DNA of 64,000 bases from Rhodococcus sp. W8901 (GTDB lineage Bacteria > Actinomycetota > Actinomycetes > Mycobacteriales > Mycobacteriaceae): NCBI RefSeq assembly GCF_013348805.1, contig NZ_CP054690.1, forward strand, positions 1,612,001 through 1,676,000, read 5' to 3'. The notes beneath the pieces were generated by a model. It was not told where the DNA came from. It saw only the letters and a program-made list of their open reading frames with translations, and searched no databases. Made by a program: the position numbers and the translations under genes. Below, one piece after another: positions 27,110-34,462 of this stretch. Within the stretch, counting starts at the first letter, position 1. Each line of letters starts with the position of its first letter.

Positions 27110-27260
27110 ATCTACTCCCGACAGGTTGCGGCAACACACTGCTGTCGAGCTCCCGACAGTAATGCGAGTGCCGAGTTCTGCACGAGCAATTGCGCGTGCC
27201 AGTCGACTGTAACAACGACTGGTCGGTTCGTCCGGGTAACACCAAATGGTCGATCGGTGG

Positions 27261-28283
27261 CTATCGAAGAGCCGCCTCGATGGTGGGCCACGAGCGACCG
27301 AGTTCGTCGCGCCAGTACGGCCACGCGTGCACACCCACCGGTTGGGCACTGCGGGTCACGTCGGCGCCCGCGTCTCGAAGAGCCTGCGCCAGTTGGTCGG
27401 TACACAGATTGGAGCCGGCCTCGAGCAGTCCGCCGACGACGACCCGGTCCTGAATGCCCTGTTGGTCGAGGGATTCGTGAGGGCCGGGTAGTCCGTTGCC
27501 GGACGAGAGATACACCTTCTTCCCGGCGAGGGCGGACGCGTTGCGGAACAGATCGTGTTCACGCCAGACGTCGTTGCCCTCCGGGCCCCACATCATCTCG
27601 GAGTTGGCCATGCCGTTGAGCACGACCAGATCGGTCAGCGCGCGCCCGACGGGACCGTCGGTGACGTAGCAGCCGCTGTAGCCGACGACTCCGTCGTACA
27701 GCTGTGGTTCGCGTGCGGCCAGCATCACGGCTCCCTGTGCCCCGGAGGAGATTCCGCCGATGACGTTGCGGCCGTTGGTGTCAAGTTGGGCATCGATGAG
27801 TGGGGGCAGTTCCTTCGACAGGAACGTCTCCCACTGGGTCCGCCCGAACTTCGGGTGGTCCTGGGTCCAGTCGGTGAAGAGAGTTCCGGTACCGCCGACC
27901 GGTAGGACGACATTGACGTTCTTGTCGGCGAAGAAGTCCTCCGCGTTGCCCCTGGTTCGATCGAGCCAGTTGCTGCTCTCGACCTGGCCGGAGTTGCCGT
28001 CGAGGAGGTAGAGCGCACCGCGGGGTTGACTCCGCTCGGCGGGCAGCAGCACGTTGACCGGCACTTCGCGGCGCATAGCCGGAGACGCGACCTGCAGAAG
28101 TAGTAGTCGATCGTCCACCGTCGTGATGCTGGTGATCGACGGTTGCGCGTCCGCGGCCACCTGGACGTATTCCGGTACGACCGTCCCGATCTCGGGTTCG
28201 GCTGCTGCCACTGAAGGAAGCGCCGTGAGGAGTCCTACAGTCAGCAGTCCCGCGGACAGTGCTCGAATATTCTTCCGCTGCAT
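27261..28283 (-). CDS. Secreted mycoloyltransferase (Ag85/esterase D family)
   Basis: 340 aa from ATG at 28283 with GGGGAG upstream; an in-frame ATG further upstream has no signal-like sequence after it. Residues 1-28 are a signal peptide (AGLLTVGLLTALPSVAAA). The mature alpha/beta hydrolase has YLLDGNSGQVESSNW, NVNVVLPVGGTGTLFTDW, HPKFGRTQWETFLSKELPP and the nucleophile Ser179 in GGISSGAQGA, with catalytic His319 in VGVHAWPYWR. These are the marks of the Ag85/Cmt (MytA-F) family, which transfers mycolic acids from trehalose monomycolate to trehalose, arabinogalactan or, for MytC, to serines of small porins. It is flanked on both sides by tiny leaderless genes, which is why a protein-mycoloylating (MytC-like) role is proposed. 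Confidence 0.88.
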   Translation of the reverse strand: MQRKNIRALSAGLLTVGLLTALPSVAAAEPEIGTVVPEYVQVAADAQPSITSITTVDDRLLLLQVASPAMRREVPVNVLLPAERSQPRGALYLLDGNSGQVESSNWLDRTRGNAEDFFADKNVNVVLPVGGTGTLFTDWTQDHPKFGRTQWETFLSKELPPLIDAQLDTNGRNVIGGISSGAQGAVMLAAREPQLYDGVVGYSGCYVTDGPVGRALTDLVVLNGMANSEMMWGPEGNDVWREHDLFRNASALAGKKVYLSSGNGLPGPHESLDQQGIQDRVVVGGLLEAGSNLCTDQLAQALRDAGADVTRSAQPVGVHAWPYWRDELGRSWPTIEAALR

Positions 28284-28484
28284 ACTTGTTCGATCTCCCC
28301 AGCTCGACGCGTTCAGATGCCTGGTGGCCGTGCGATCATCGGTCACGAGTGCATGCAAGTTCTCATCGCAGTATCCCTCCACGAGTGGGAGGCTGCGGGA
28401 CGGAGGTCGGTGCGGCTCGGGTCCTGCAGGCGATTGCTTCCCCGTGGGTCCGTCGCCATGCATTTCCGGTGCCGTACAGACACA

Positions 28485-28517
28485 ATCGGGGCCCGCGCAC
28501 ACAGCGCGAGCCCCGAT
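28485..28517 (-). terminator. Terminator after tiny gene 5
   Basis: The stem ATCGGGGC-c-CGCGC / GCGCG-a-GCCCCGAT has a single mismatch and loop ACACA. It lies 24 nt beyond the 39-aa gene stop and 200 nt upstream of the mycoloyltransferase start, so the two genes are probably separate transcripts. Confidence 0.8.
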
Positions 28518-28540
28518 GAGGTGCCCAGGGCACCAGTGTC

Positions 28541-28660
28541 TTACTGCTTCGGCAGTCCGTCGGGGTAGCCGCTCAGCGTGAAGAGGGACCCGATGCCCTT
28601 CATGATCTGCGCGCTCAGGCTCCCGGTCACATTTCCGAGTACTTCGTAGATGGATCCCAT
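28541..28660 (-). CDS. Tiny leaderless protein 5 (39 aa), porin-peptide-like
   Basis: 39 aa from ATG at 28660 with AAGGAGAG 3-4 nt upstream. It starts MGSIYEVLGNVTGSLSAQIM and ends GYPDGLPKQ. The first ~30 residues are hydrophobic/Gly/Ser with one Lys, followed by a short polar tail. No signal peptide, no Cys. It shares MGS-[LI] with tiny proteins 4 and 6. It is read leftward between tiny gene 6 and the mycoloyltransferase and ended by its own hairpin. Confidence 0.7.
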   Translation of the reverse strand: MGSIYEVLGNVTGSLSAQIMKGIGSLFTLSGYPDGLPKQ

Positions 28661-28779
28661 GACTCTCCTTAGATCAGACGATTCCGAGCGATTGTCAAAG
28701 CTGGATCGAGGCGGGCCGTATCACTCGATGCTGCCCGCCGCGGCTAGTAATCGCGGGGTTGGTAGGCCCGGTTCAGCTA

Positions 28780-28977
28780 TTAGCCCTTGGCCGGAGGCGC
28801 CGAGAAGCTGTCGATCGAGCCGAAGCCGATGGTGACGAGGTCACCCAGCGAGCCGAGGGCATCGGTGATGCTGGTCTGAGCGGAGCCGAGGAATGCGGGA
28901 AGCAGGCCATCGGCCGCGAGGGAGTTGAGCCCACCGTTTCCCAAGATCGCTCCCATAAGTCCTTCGAGTGAACCCAT
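28780..28977 (-). CDS. Tiny leaderless protein 6 (65 aa), porin-peptide-like
   Basis: 65 aa from ATG at 28977 with CAGGAGGC 5 nt upstream, an excellent ribosome-binding site. It starts MGSLEGLMGAILGNGGLNSL, continues through AADGLLPAFLGS and TDALGSLGDLVTIGFG, and ends SFSAPPAKG. It is very rich in Gly, Leu, Ser and Ala with regularly spaced Gly-Ser-Leu. No cleavable signal and no Cys. It is the longest of the six and the first in transcription order, 123 bp downstream of the WS/DGAT gene. Its size is similar to that of corynebacterial PorH (57 aa). Confidence 0.75.
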   Translation of the reverse strand: MGSLEGLMGAILGNGGLNSLAADGLLPAFLGSAQTSITDALGSLGDLVTIGFGSIDSFSAPPAKG

Positions 28978-29100
28978 TTGTGCCTCCTGAAGACGTTATG
29001 TGTTGCCCGGTACCGAATCCCGCACGCAATTCGGATCGCACACCGGTTTTCCGTGTATCACGAGCGGATTGCCTGTGATCAAACGAACGGTAACAACGTG

Positions 29101-30609
29101 TCACGGGATGGCGGGTCGGTTTCGAGAAAGTTCTCGGGAATCGGAGGAAGGTCCTTCGGTCTCTGGGAGCGTTGCGCGCTCGACCAGTGCGCGGAACGAC
29201 TCGGTGAGGAGGGCCTTGTAACGATCGGTGTCCGGCATCATCGCGGTGTCGGTGCAGAACGAGATCTCGATCTCGTCGCCGTGGTGCGACACGATCAGAT
29301 GTCTCAGTCCGACCTTGTCGATGATTCCGAGAATGCCGAAGCTCTTGACGAGAGGCGCACCGCGCAGGACCATGTCGTTACCGGTCCATGGGATGTTGCT
29401 GACCATCGTGTTGATGGTTTCGACGGTTCCCTCGGGCTGTTTGCGTAGACCCATCAGGCTTATGACGAGCTTCAGGAGCCAGGCCGGCGATGTGTCGATC
29501 CTGGACGCGGCTTCCTGGACATCCGGGTTCCGGTGCCGCTCCTTCTCGGCGCGGACCGATGCGTTGATGGCTCGGAGTCGTTGCACCGGGTCGTCGATAT
29601 CGGTGTGGAGATCCACCGCCATCAGCGCGAGATGGTTCGCACGGTTCCCGTCCGGATGGTCGGCCACGCCGGGGCGAGTGCCTCGCAGCGACATCGGCAC
29701 CAGCGTCGATAGAGAACTCGGCGGGGTTTCGCCCTTCTCGGCCAGGTAGGCGGCGAGAGCGCCGGAAATCGTAGCCAGGAGAACGTCGTTGAAGGTGACG
29801 CCCTCGACCGCTGCCTGCACGGCGCGGATGTCCTCGGGCGGGAAGCTCACGACGTCGAACGTGAGGTCAGGGGTGATGGCCGTGTTGAAGCGGGTTGCGG
29901 GTCGCCGTGGCGGTGCCGGGGCGATCGTGCCGGCCTCGACCTGTTCGGTGACTCGGCGCGCCGCCTCGCCCGACGTCGTGAGCCCCTGGCGGAAGTCGCG
30001 CCACTGCTGGGGGAGCCGGCCGATGGCCTTGACGAATTCTGCGGGCGTGAACCAGTTCGCCGACGTCGTCGGAACGGGCGGGTGAGTCTCCGAGCGACCG
30101 AAGATGCGCAACGCCAGGTCGCGGGCGGCCAGGCCGTCCCCGGAACTGTGATGGCAGCGCAGGACCGCGACGGTCATCCGGTCGGGCAGTCCGTCGATGC
30201 CGGTAACACCGGTGAGGAAATGCAGCTTCCACGGCGGCCTGGTGAGGTCGAGTGATTTGCCCGAGAATCGGGCGATGTGGTGTCGCAGGGCATCCCATCC
30301 CGGCCCGTCGACCGGCTCGACGATCACGTGCTGTGCGAGATCGAGGGTGGGGTCCGGAACCCAGAATGGATAGTCCAGCGCCAGAGGAATGTGCCGCAGA
30401 CGTCGGGTGAAGACTCCGCTGTAGCCAAGGCGCGGGCGCATCCACTCGATAGCCTCGGCCTGTGTGATCGGCGCGGCCTCGCCGGTGGTGTCGAACAAAT
30501 AGATGCCCGTCGAGTTCGAGATGTGGTTCTCGCCCTCGTGGTAGACGAAGTCGGCATCCTGCGGTGCCAGCCGGGTGATGCCACCCACTTCTCGCTCGGT
30601 CGTCGTCAC
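29101..30609 (-). CDS. Wax ester synthase / diacylglycerol acyltransferase (WS/DGAT)
   Basis: 502 aa from GTG at 30609, chosen for the GGGAGGG 7 nt upstream and a start VTTTEREVGGITRLAPQDAD typical of the family. The catalytic HHxxxDG motif is HHSSGDG at residues 153-159. The later conserved regions are SLRGTRPGVADHPDGNRANH and VETINTMVSNIPWTGNDMVL. These enzymes acylate diacylglycerol or fatty alcohols with acyl-CoA to make storage lipid. Some actinobacterial paralogues have other acceptors. It lies directly upstream of the tiny-protein cluster, in the same direction. Confidence 0.92.
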   Translation of the reverse strand: MTTTEREVGGITRLAPQDADFVYHEGENHISNSTGIYLFDTTGEAAPITQAEAIEWMRPRLGYSGVFTRRLRHIPLALDYPFWVPDPTLDLAQHVIVEPVDGPGWDALRHHIARFSGKSLDLTRPPWKLHFLTGVTGIDGLPDRMTVAVLRCHHSSGDGLAARDLALRIFGRSETHPPVPTTSANWFTPAEFVKAIGRLPQQWRDFRQGLTTSGEAARRVTEQVEAGTIAPAPPRRPATRFNTAITPDLTFDVVSFPPEDIRAVQAAVEGVTFNDVLLATISGALAAYLAEKGETPPSSLSTLVPMSLRGTRPGVADHPDGNRANHLALMAVDLHTDIDDPVQRLRAINASVRAEKERHRNPDVQEAASRIDTSPAWLLKLVISLMGLRKQPEGTVETINTMVSNIPWTGNDMVLRGAPLVKSFGILGIIDKVGLRHLIVSHHGDEIEISFCTDTAMMPDTDRYKALLTESFRALVERATLPETEGPSSDSRELSRNRPAIP

Positions 30610-30720
30610 AACGGTCCCTCCCAGGTCAGATCCGCCCAGGGTAAGCAGGTGAACCCGGATCTCGGGGTGTTTCGGGGACCTTCCGCGCATTCTCCGCAAA
30701 GGGGAATCTGGGTAATCCCT

Positions 30721-31389
30721 CTACCCGAACACGACCAGGCAGACCGCGACGAAGTGGCACAGCGCCGCGACCGCGGTGGCGGCGTGGAAGAACTCGTGAT
30801 GGCCGAACGTCTGCGGCCACGGGTTGGGCCACTTGGTGGCATAGAGGATGGCGCCGACGCTGTAGAGGACGCCGCCGATCGCGAGCAGGACCAGGGGCAG
30901 AACGCCGGCCTCGTGGACGAGATCTCCGGCCACGGGGACGATGGCCCAGCCCAGCAAGAGGTAGAGCGGGACTCCGACCCAGCGAGGGGCGGTGGGCCAC
31001 AGCATCTTCAGCGCGATCCCGGCGAGGGCGCCGCACCACACGACCGTCAGCAGGATCGCGCCGGTGCGCGGCGGGAGTGCCAGCAGGCCGAACGGGGTGT
31101 AACTGCCCGCGATGAACAGGAAGATCATCGAGTGGTCGGCACGCTTCATCCATGTGCGGGCGCGCACGGTGTGCCAGTGGATGCGGTGGTAGGTGGTGCT
31201 CACCGCGAACAGGCCGCACACGGTGACGCTGTAGATCAGTGTGGCGAGGCCGGCACGTGGCGATTCCTTGGCATAGGCGAACGAGACCAGCACGGCGCTC
31301 GCCAGGATCGCGACCACCAACGACCACGCGTGGATCCAGCCACGCATGCGTGGCTTGACCGGCAGGTCGTCCAGTCCGAGTGCCGTCAT
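30721..31389 (-). CDS. Hemolysin III / PAQR family membrane protein
   Basis: 222 aa from ATG at 31389. Seven hydrophobic helices carry the PAQR metal-site residues. These are STTYHRIHWHTVRARTWMKRADHSMIF (first His and Asp area), then GSYTPFGLLALPP, and the C-terminal FGHHEFFHAATAVAALCHF with the paired His. Bacterial HlyIII/TrhA relatives influence membrane lipid or energy homeostasis rather than being true toxins. It diverges from the Z-prenyl synthase gene, and the 180-bp gap contains a repeated operator-like motif. Confidence 0.9.
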   Translation of the reverse strand: MTALGLDDLPVKPRMRGWIHAWSLVVAILASAVLVSFAYAKESPRAGLATLIYSVTVCGLFAVSTTYHRIHWHTVRARTWMKRADHSMIFLFIAGSYTPFGLLALPPRTGAILLTVVWCGALAGIALKMLWPTAPRWVGVPLYLLLGWAIVPVAGDLVHEAGVLPLVLLAIGGVLYSVGAILYATKWPNPWPQTFGHHEFFHAATAVAALCHFVAVCLVVFG

Positions 31390-31436
31390 GTGGTGCCCCT
31401 GTCGTTGTTCCGCCTGGTGGAACCGTCCGGGCCACC

Positions 31437-31475
31437 AAACCTACGCAACCGTAACCTACGGAAGGGTAACTACTG
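31437..31475. promoter_or_regulatory. Operator-like repeats between hlyIII and Z-prenyl synthase
   Basis: Read on the minus strand the region contains CCGTAGGTT and GCGTAGGTT 15 nt apart, separated by ACGG, and preceded by GTTAC. Partly palindromic CGTA/TACG arrangements of this kind are typical of TetR-family operators in front of lipid-related genes. It sits 50-90 nt upstream of hlyIII. Confidence 0.45.
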
Positions 31476-31569
31476 TAGCGGTGGCGAACGTCTCCGAGGC
31501 GACACTGTGACCGCCGTCGCGGGTGCGCGGGGTTCGCGGCGTAGTCTTTCTTCTCGTGGTGATGTCCAG

Positions 31570-32337
31570 GTGAAGTTGCGCGGCCTGCTGTACAGCATCT
31601 ACGAGCGACGGCTCCTGCGCCGTCTCGACGGTTTACAGCATCCGCGCCATGTGGCGGTGATGTGCGACGGCAATCGCCGGTGGGCGCGGGAGAATGGATT
31701 CACCGACGTCAGTCACGGGCACCGGATGGGTGCGCGCAAGATCGCCGAACTGCTGCGCTGGTGCGACGCGGCCGATATCGAGATGGCCACCATCTACCTG
31801 CTGTCCACCGAGAACCTGCGTCGCGAACCCGAGGAACTCGACACGCTGCTCGAGATCATCACCGACGTCGTCGAGGAGATCTCCGCTGCGGGCCAGAACT
31901 GGAGCGTCAAGATCGTCGGCACCCTCGACCTGCTCCCGGAAGCGCAGGCCCGTCGGTTGCGGGAAGCGGCGGAGAGCACCCGCGGGCGCACCGGCACACA
32001 CGTCAATGTCGCGGTCGGGTACGGCGGCCGGCAGGAGATCGCCGACGCGGTGCAGTCGTTGCTCCGCGAGAAACTCCATGAGGGACTGGCCGGGGACGAC
32101 CTCGTCAAGGCGATGAGCGTCGAGGGCATCGACAGTCACCTCTACACGTCGGGTCAGCCCGATCCCGATCTGGTGATCCGGACGTCGGGGGAGCAGCGGC
32201 TGTCGGGATTCCTGTTGTGGCAGAGCGCCTACTCCGAGATTTGGTTCACCGAGGCCTACTGGCCCGAGTTCCGGCGCGTCGACTTCCTGCGTGCGCTGCG
32301 CGATTACGCCGCCCGGCATCGCCGGTTCGGCGCCTGA
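31570..32337 (+). CDS. Short-chain (2Z)-prenyl diphosphate synthase (UppS family)
   Basis: 255 aa from GTG at 31570, which aligns the start with the M. tuberculosis Z,E-farnesyl diphosphate synthase as recalled; GTG 31507 is an alternative. Conserved regions are HVAVMCDGNRRWAR (catalytic Asp), GHRMGARKIAELLRWC, YLLSTENLRR, NVAVGYGGRQEIADAV and the C-terminal DPDLVIRTSGEQRLSGFLLWQ-SAYSE. The enzyme condenses IPP with geranyl-PP in cis, making the (Z,E)-FPP precursor for decaprenyl phosphate. The neighbourhood (hlyIII divergent) is the one recalled for Rv1085c-Rv1086, which supports the short-chain assignment over undecaprenyl synthase. Confidence 0.9.
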   Translation: MKLRGLLYSIYERRLLRRLDGLQHPRHVAVMCDGNRRWARENGFTDVSHGHRMGARKIAELLRWCDAADIEMATIYLLSTENLRREPEELDTLLEIITDVVEEISAAGQNWSVKIVGTLDLLPEAQARRLREAAESTRGRTGTHVNVAVGYGGRQEIADAVQSLLREKLHEGLAGDDLVKAMSVEGIDSHLYTSGQPDPDLVIRTSGEQRLSGFLLWQSAYSEIWFTEAYWPEFRRVDFLRALRDYAARHRRFGA

Positions 32338-32344
32338 CCGACCG

Positions 32345-32980
32345 CTACCGCGCCGGCGGCGTCATCGCCGGGAACCAGACGTCGGTGAGGATTTCCGCGG
32401 CCTGCTCGCGGGGAACCTCGATGGTGCCCTGCACTGCCCATCGCGTGAAGAACCGTTCGAGTTGGGTGACGAGTAGTTCGATCCGCAGCCGGGCTTCCTG
32501 TTGGCGATCGTCTCCCCACCGCGCCAGGTACGACGGCATCGCGTCCGGAAGTGCCGAGATCGCATCGCGCGCCGCCTCGCGGAACTCCGGTTCGAGCACC
32601 AGTGCCTCGTCCCAAGCCGGCAGGATCGCGCGGTTGCGGTCGAACCAGTCGATCGCCCGACCGACCCAGCGTGCGAACTCGTCGCGAGATCCGCTGTCGA
32701 GAACCTCGTCGAGGTCGGCGTAGACCGACGCCGCACGCGGCTCCATCGATTCGGAGCCGATCTTGCGCAGGACGTCGGTTTTTCCGGTGAAGTGCAGGTA
32801 GAAGGTGGCGCGGCTGCAGCCGGCCGCGGACGTGATGTCGTCGATCTTCACGGCCGCGTAGCCGCGCGCCGAGAACAGTTCGCGCGCGCAGTCCAGTAGC
32901 CGGAGTCGGGTGATCCGTTTCTGTTCGTCGCGCTGTGTCGGCCTTCTGTCGGCCTCGGTCCTGACCTCGATCTCGTTCAC
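32345..32980 (-). CDS. TetR family transcriptional regulator
   Basis: 211 aa from GTG at 32980 with GGAGGTG about 9 nt upstream. The N-terminal helix-turn-helix is clear at residues ~22-68: RLRLLDCARELFSARGYAAV then ITSAAGCSRATFYLHFTGKT. The C-terminal ligand-binding part is unassigned. It converges on the Z-prenyl synthase (7 nt between stops) and diverges from a flavin monooxygenase gene over 147 bp with a short palindrome. It most likely represses that monooxygenase/serine hydrolase pair and itself. Confidence 0.9.
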   Translation of the reverse strand: MNEIEVRTEADRRPTQRDEQKRITRLRLLDCARELFSARGYAAVKIDDITSAAGCSRATFYLHFTGKTDVLRKIGSESMEPRAASVYADLDEVLDSGSRDEFARWVGRAIDWFDRNRAILPAWDEALVLEPEFREAARDAISALPDAMPSYLARWGDDRQQEARLRIELLVTQLERFFTRWAVQGTIEVPREQAAEILTDVWFPAMTPPAR

Positions 32981-33011
32981 CTCACACCTCCGGTCGCATC
33001 GTACGGACCCG

Positions 33012-33080
33012 TTCCACATCGGCCCGTGGAAGCTGTCGCTTGACAGTGTGTCAGTGAATCCGGTTCTATGACGCAGATCA
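33012..33080. promoter_or_regulatory. Divergent promoter/operator between TetR and FMO genes
   Basis: A palindrome TGACA-GTG-TGTCA (33041-33053) overlaps a possible -35 TTGACA (33040-33045) for the rightward gene, followed 18 nt later by TTCTAT as -10. A second inverted repeat TTCCAC/GTGGAA lies at 33012-33031. Both are candidate TetR binding sites. Confidence 0.45.
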
Positions 33081-33127
33081 CGTTCTGTCAGGTTTGAGAT
33101 CAGATCAAGCGCGGGAGAGGAACGTCC

Positions 33128-34462
33128 ATGCCCCAACTGCCCAAGGTGTGCATCATCGGTGCCGGCTGCTCGGGATTCACCACCGCGAAGCGCCTCAAGG
33201 ATCACGGCATTCCCTACGACTGCTTCGAGGCCTCCGACGACGTCGGCGGCAACTGGTACTACAAGAATCCGACGGGCATGTCGTCGTGCTACGAGAGCCT
33301 GCACATCGACACCTCGTCGACGCGGTTGCAGTTCGAGGACTTCCCGGTGCCGGCGGATTGGCCGCACTTTCCGCACCACTCGCTGATGCACGGCTACTTC
33401 CGTGACTACATCGACAAGTTCGGTCTGCGCGAGACCATCACGTTCAACACGATGGTCGAGAAGGCCGTTCGCAACGCGGACGGGACCTGGGCGGTCACGC
33501 TGGATACCGGCGAGACCCGCAACTACGACGCGCTCGTCGTCGCGAACGGTCACCACTGGGATCCGCGGATGCCGGAGTATCCCGGCAAGTTCGACGGCCG
33601 GATCATCCACAGCCACGACTACCTCAATGCGTTCGACCCGATCGACATGCGCGGCAAGAACATCGTCGTGGTCGGGATGGGCAACTCGGCCCTCGACATC
33701 GCCTCCGAACTCTCGCACCGGTCTATTGGCAAGCACGTCTGGGTCTCCGCGCGCCGCGGAGTGTGGGTCCTCACGAAGTACCGCGAGGGCAAGCCGGCCG
33801 ACAAGATGATGATGCCGCCGTGGATGCCGAAGAAGCTGGGCCTGAAGATTGCCCGGCGCAAGATCAAGAAGTCGCTGGGACGGATGCAGGACTACGGCCT
33901 GCCCGAGCCCGATCACGAGCCCCTCGGTGCGCACCCGTCGGTGAGCATCGACTTCCTCGCGAAGGCCGGATCCGGTGACCTGACATGTGTTCCGGCGATC
34001 GAGTCGCTCGACGGCGACCACGTCCGCCTGGTCGACGGCCGCAGGATTCCCGCCGACGTGATCGTGTGTGCCACCGGGTACAACATGAGCTTCCCGTTCT
34101 TCGACGACCCGTCGCTGCAACCCGATGCGCAGCACCGGTTCCCGCTGTTCAAACGGATCATGCAGCCCGGCGTCGACAACCTGTTCTTCATGGGTCTAGC
34201 GCAGGCGTCGCCCACGATCGTCAATCTCGCCGAGCAGCAGAGCAAGCTCGTCGCCGGTGTGCTCGACGGCAGCTATGCGCCGCCGTCCGTCGACGAGATG
34301 CGCCGGATCATCGGGGTCGACGACGCCGCGAGCCTGGCGCAGTACTACGAGACGCCCCGCCACACCATTCAGGTGGACTTCGCGCGCTATGTCCGGGATC
34401 TCAAGAAGGAGATGGTTGCCGGGGAGAAGCGGGCGCAGAGTGTGCCGGTGGGGGCGCGGTGA
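33128..34462 (+). CDS. Flavin-containing monooxygenase (FMO-like, FAD/NADPH)
   Basis: 444 aa from ATG at 33128 with GGGAGAGGA upstream. It has an FAD Rossmann motif VCIIGAGCSGFTTAKRL at the N-terminus, the DVGGNWYYKN loop, and the FMO signature YPGKFDGRIIHSHDY. An NADPH Rossmann motif follows (IVVVGMGNSALDIASEL), with the late ATGY motif VCATGYNMSFPF. FMOs oxygenate soft nucleophiles (N, S); Baeyer-Villiger relatives use FxGxxxHTxxW, which is not seen here. It overlaps the following serine hydrolase start by 4 nt (GTGA), so one operon. The TetR gene upstream is the likely regulator. Substrate unknown. Confidence 0.9.
   Translation: MPQLPKVCIIGAGCSGFTTAKRLKDHGIPYDCFEASDDVGGNWYYKNPTGMSSCYESLHIDTSSTRLQFEDFPVPADWPHFPHHSLMHGYFRDYIDKFGLRETITFNTMVEKAVRNADGTWAVTLDTGETRNYDALVVANGHHWDPRMPEYPGKFDGRIIHSHDYLNAFDPIDMRGKNIVVVGMGNSALDIASELSHRSIGKHVWVSARRGVWVLTKYREGKPADKMMMPPWMPKKLGLKIARRKIKKSLGRMQDYGLPEPDHEPLGAHPSVSIDFLAKAGSGDLTCVPAIESLDGDHVRLVDGRRIPADVIVCATGYNMSFPFFDDPSLQPDAQHRFPLFKRIMQPGVDNLFFMGLAQASPTIVNLAEQQSKLVAGVLDGSYAPPSVDEMRRIIGVDDAASLAQYYETPRHTIQVDFARYVRDLKKEMVAGEKRAQSVPVGAR

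Noticed and set aside
26084-29000. Spaced similar elements of the tiny-gene cluster taken as a CRISPR-like or satellite array
   Set aside because: The similarity is at protein N-termini and in ribosome-binding sites only. There are no direct DNA repeats of regular length or spacers.
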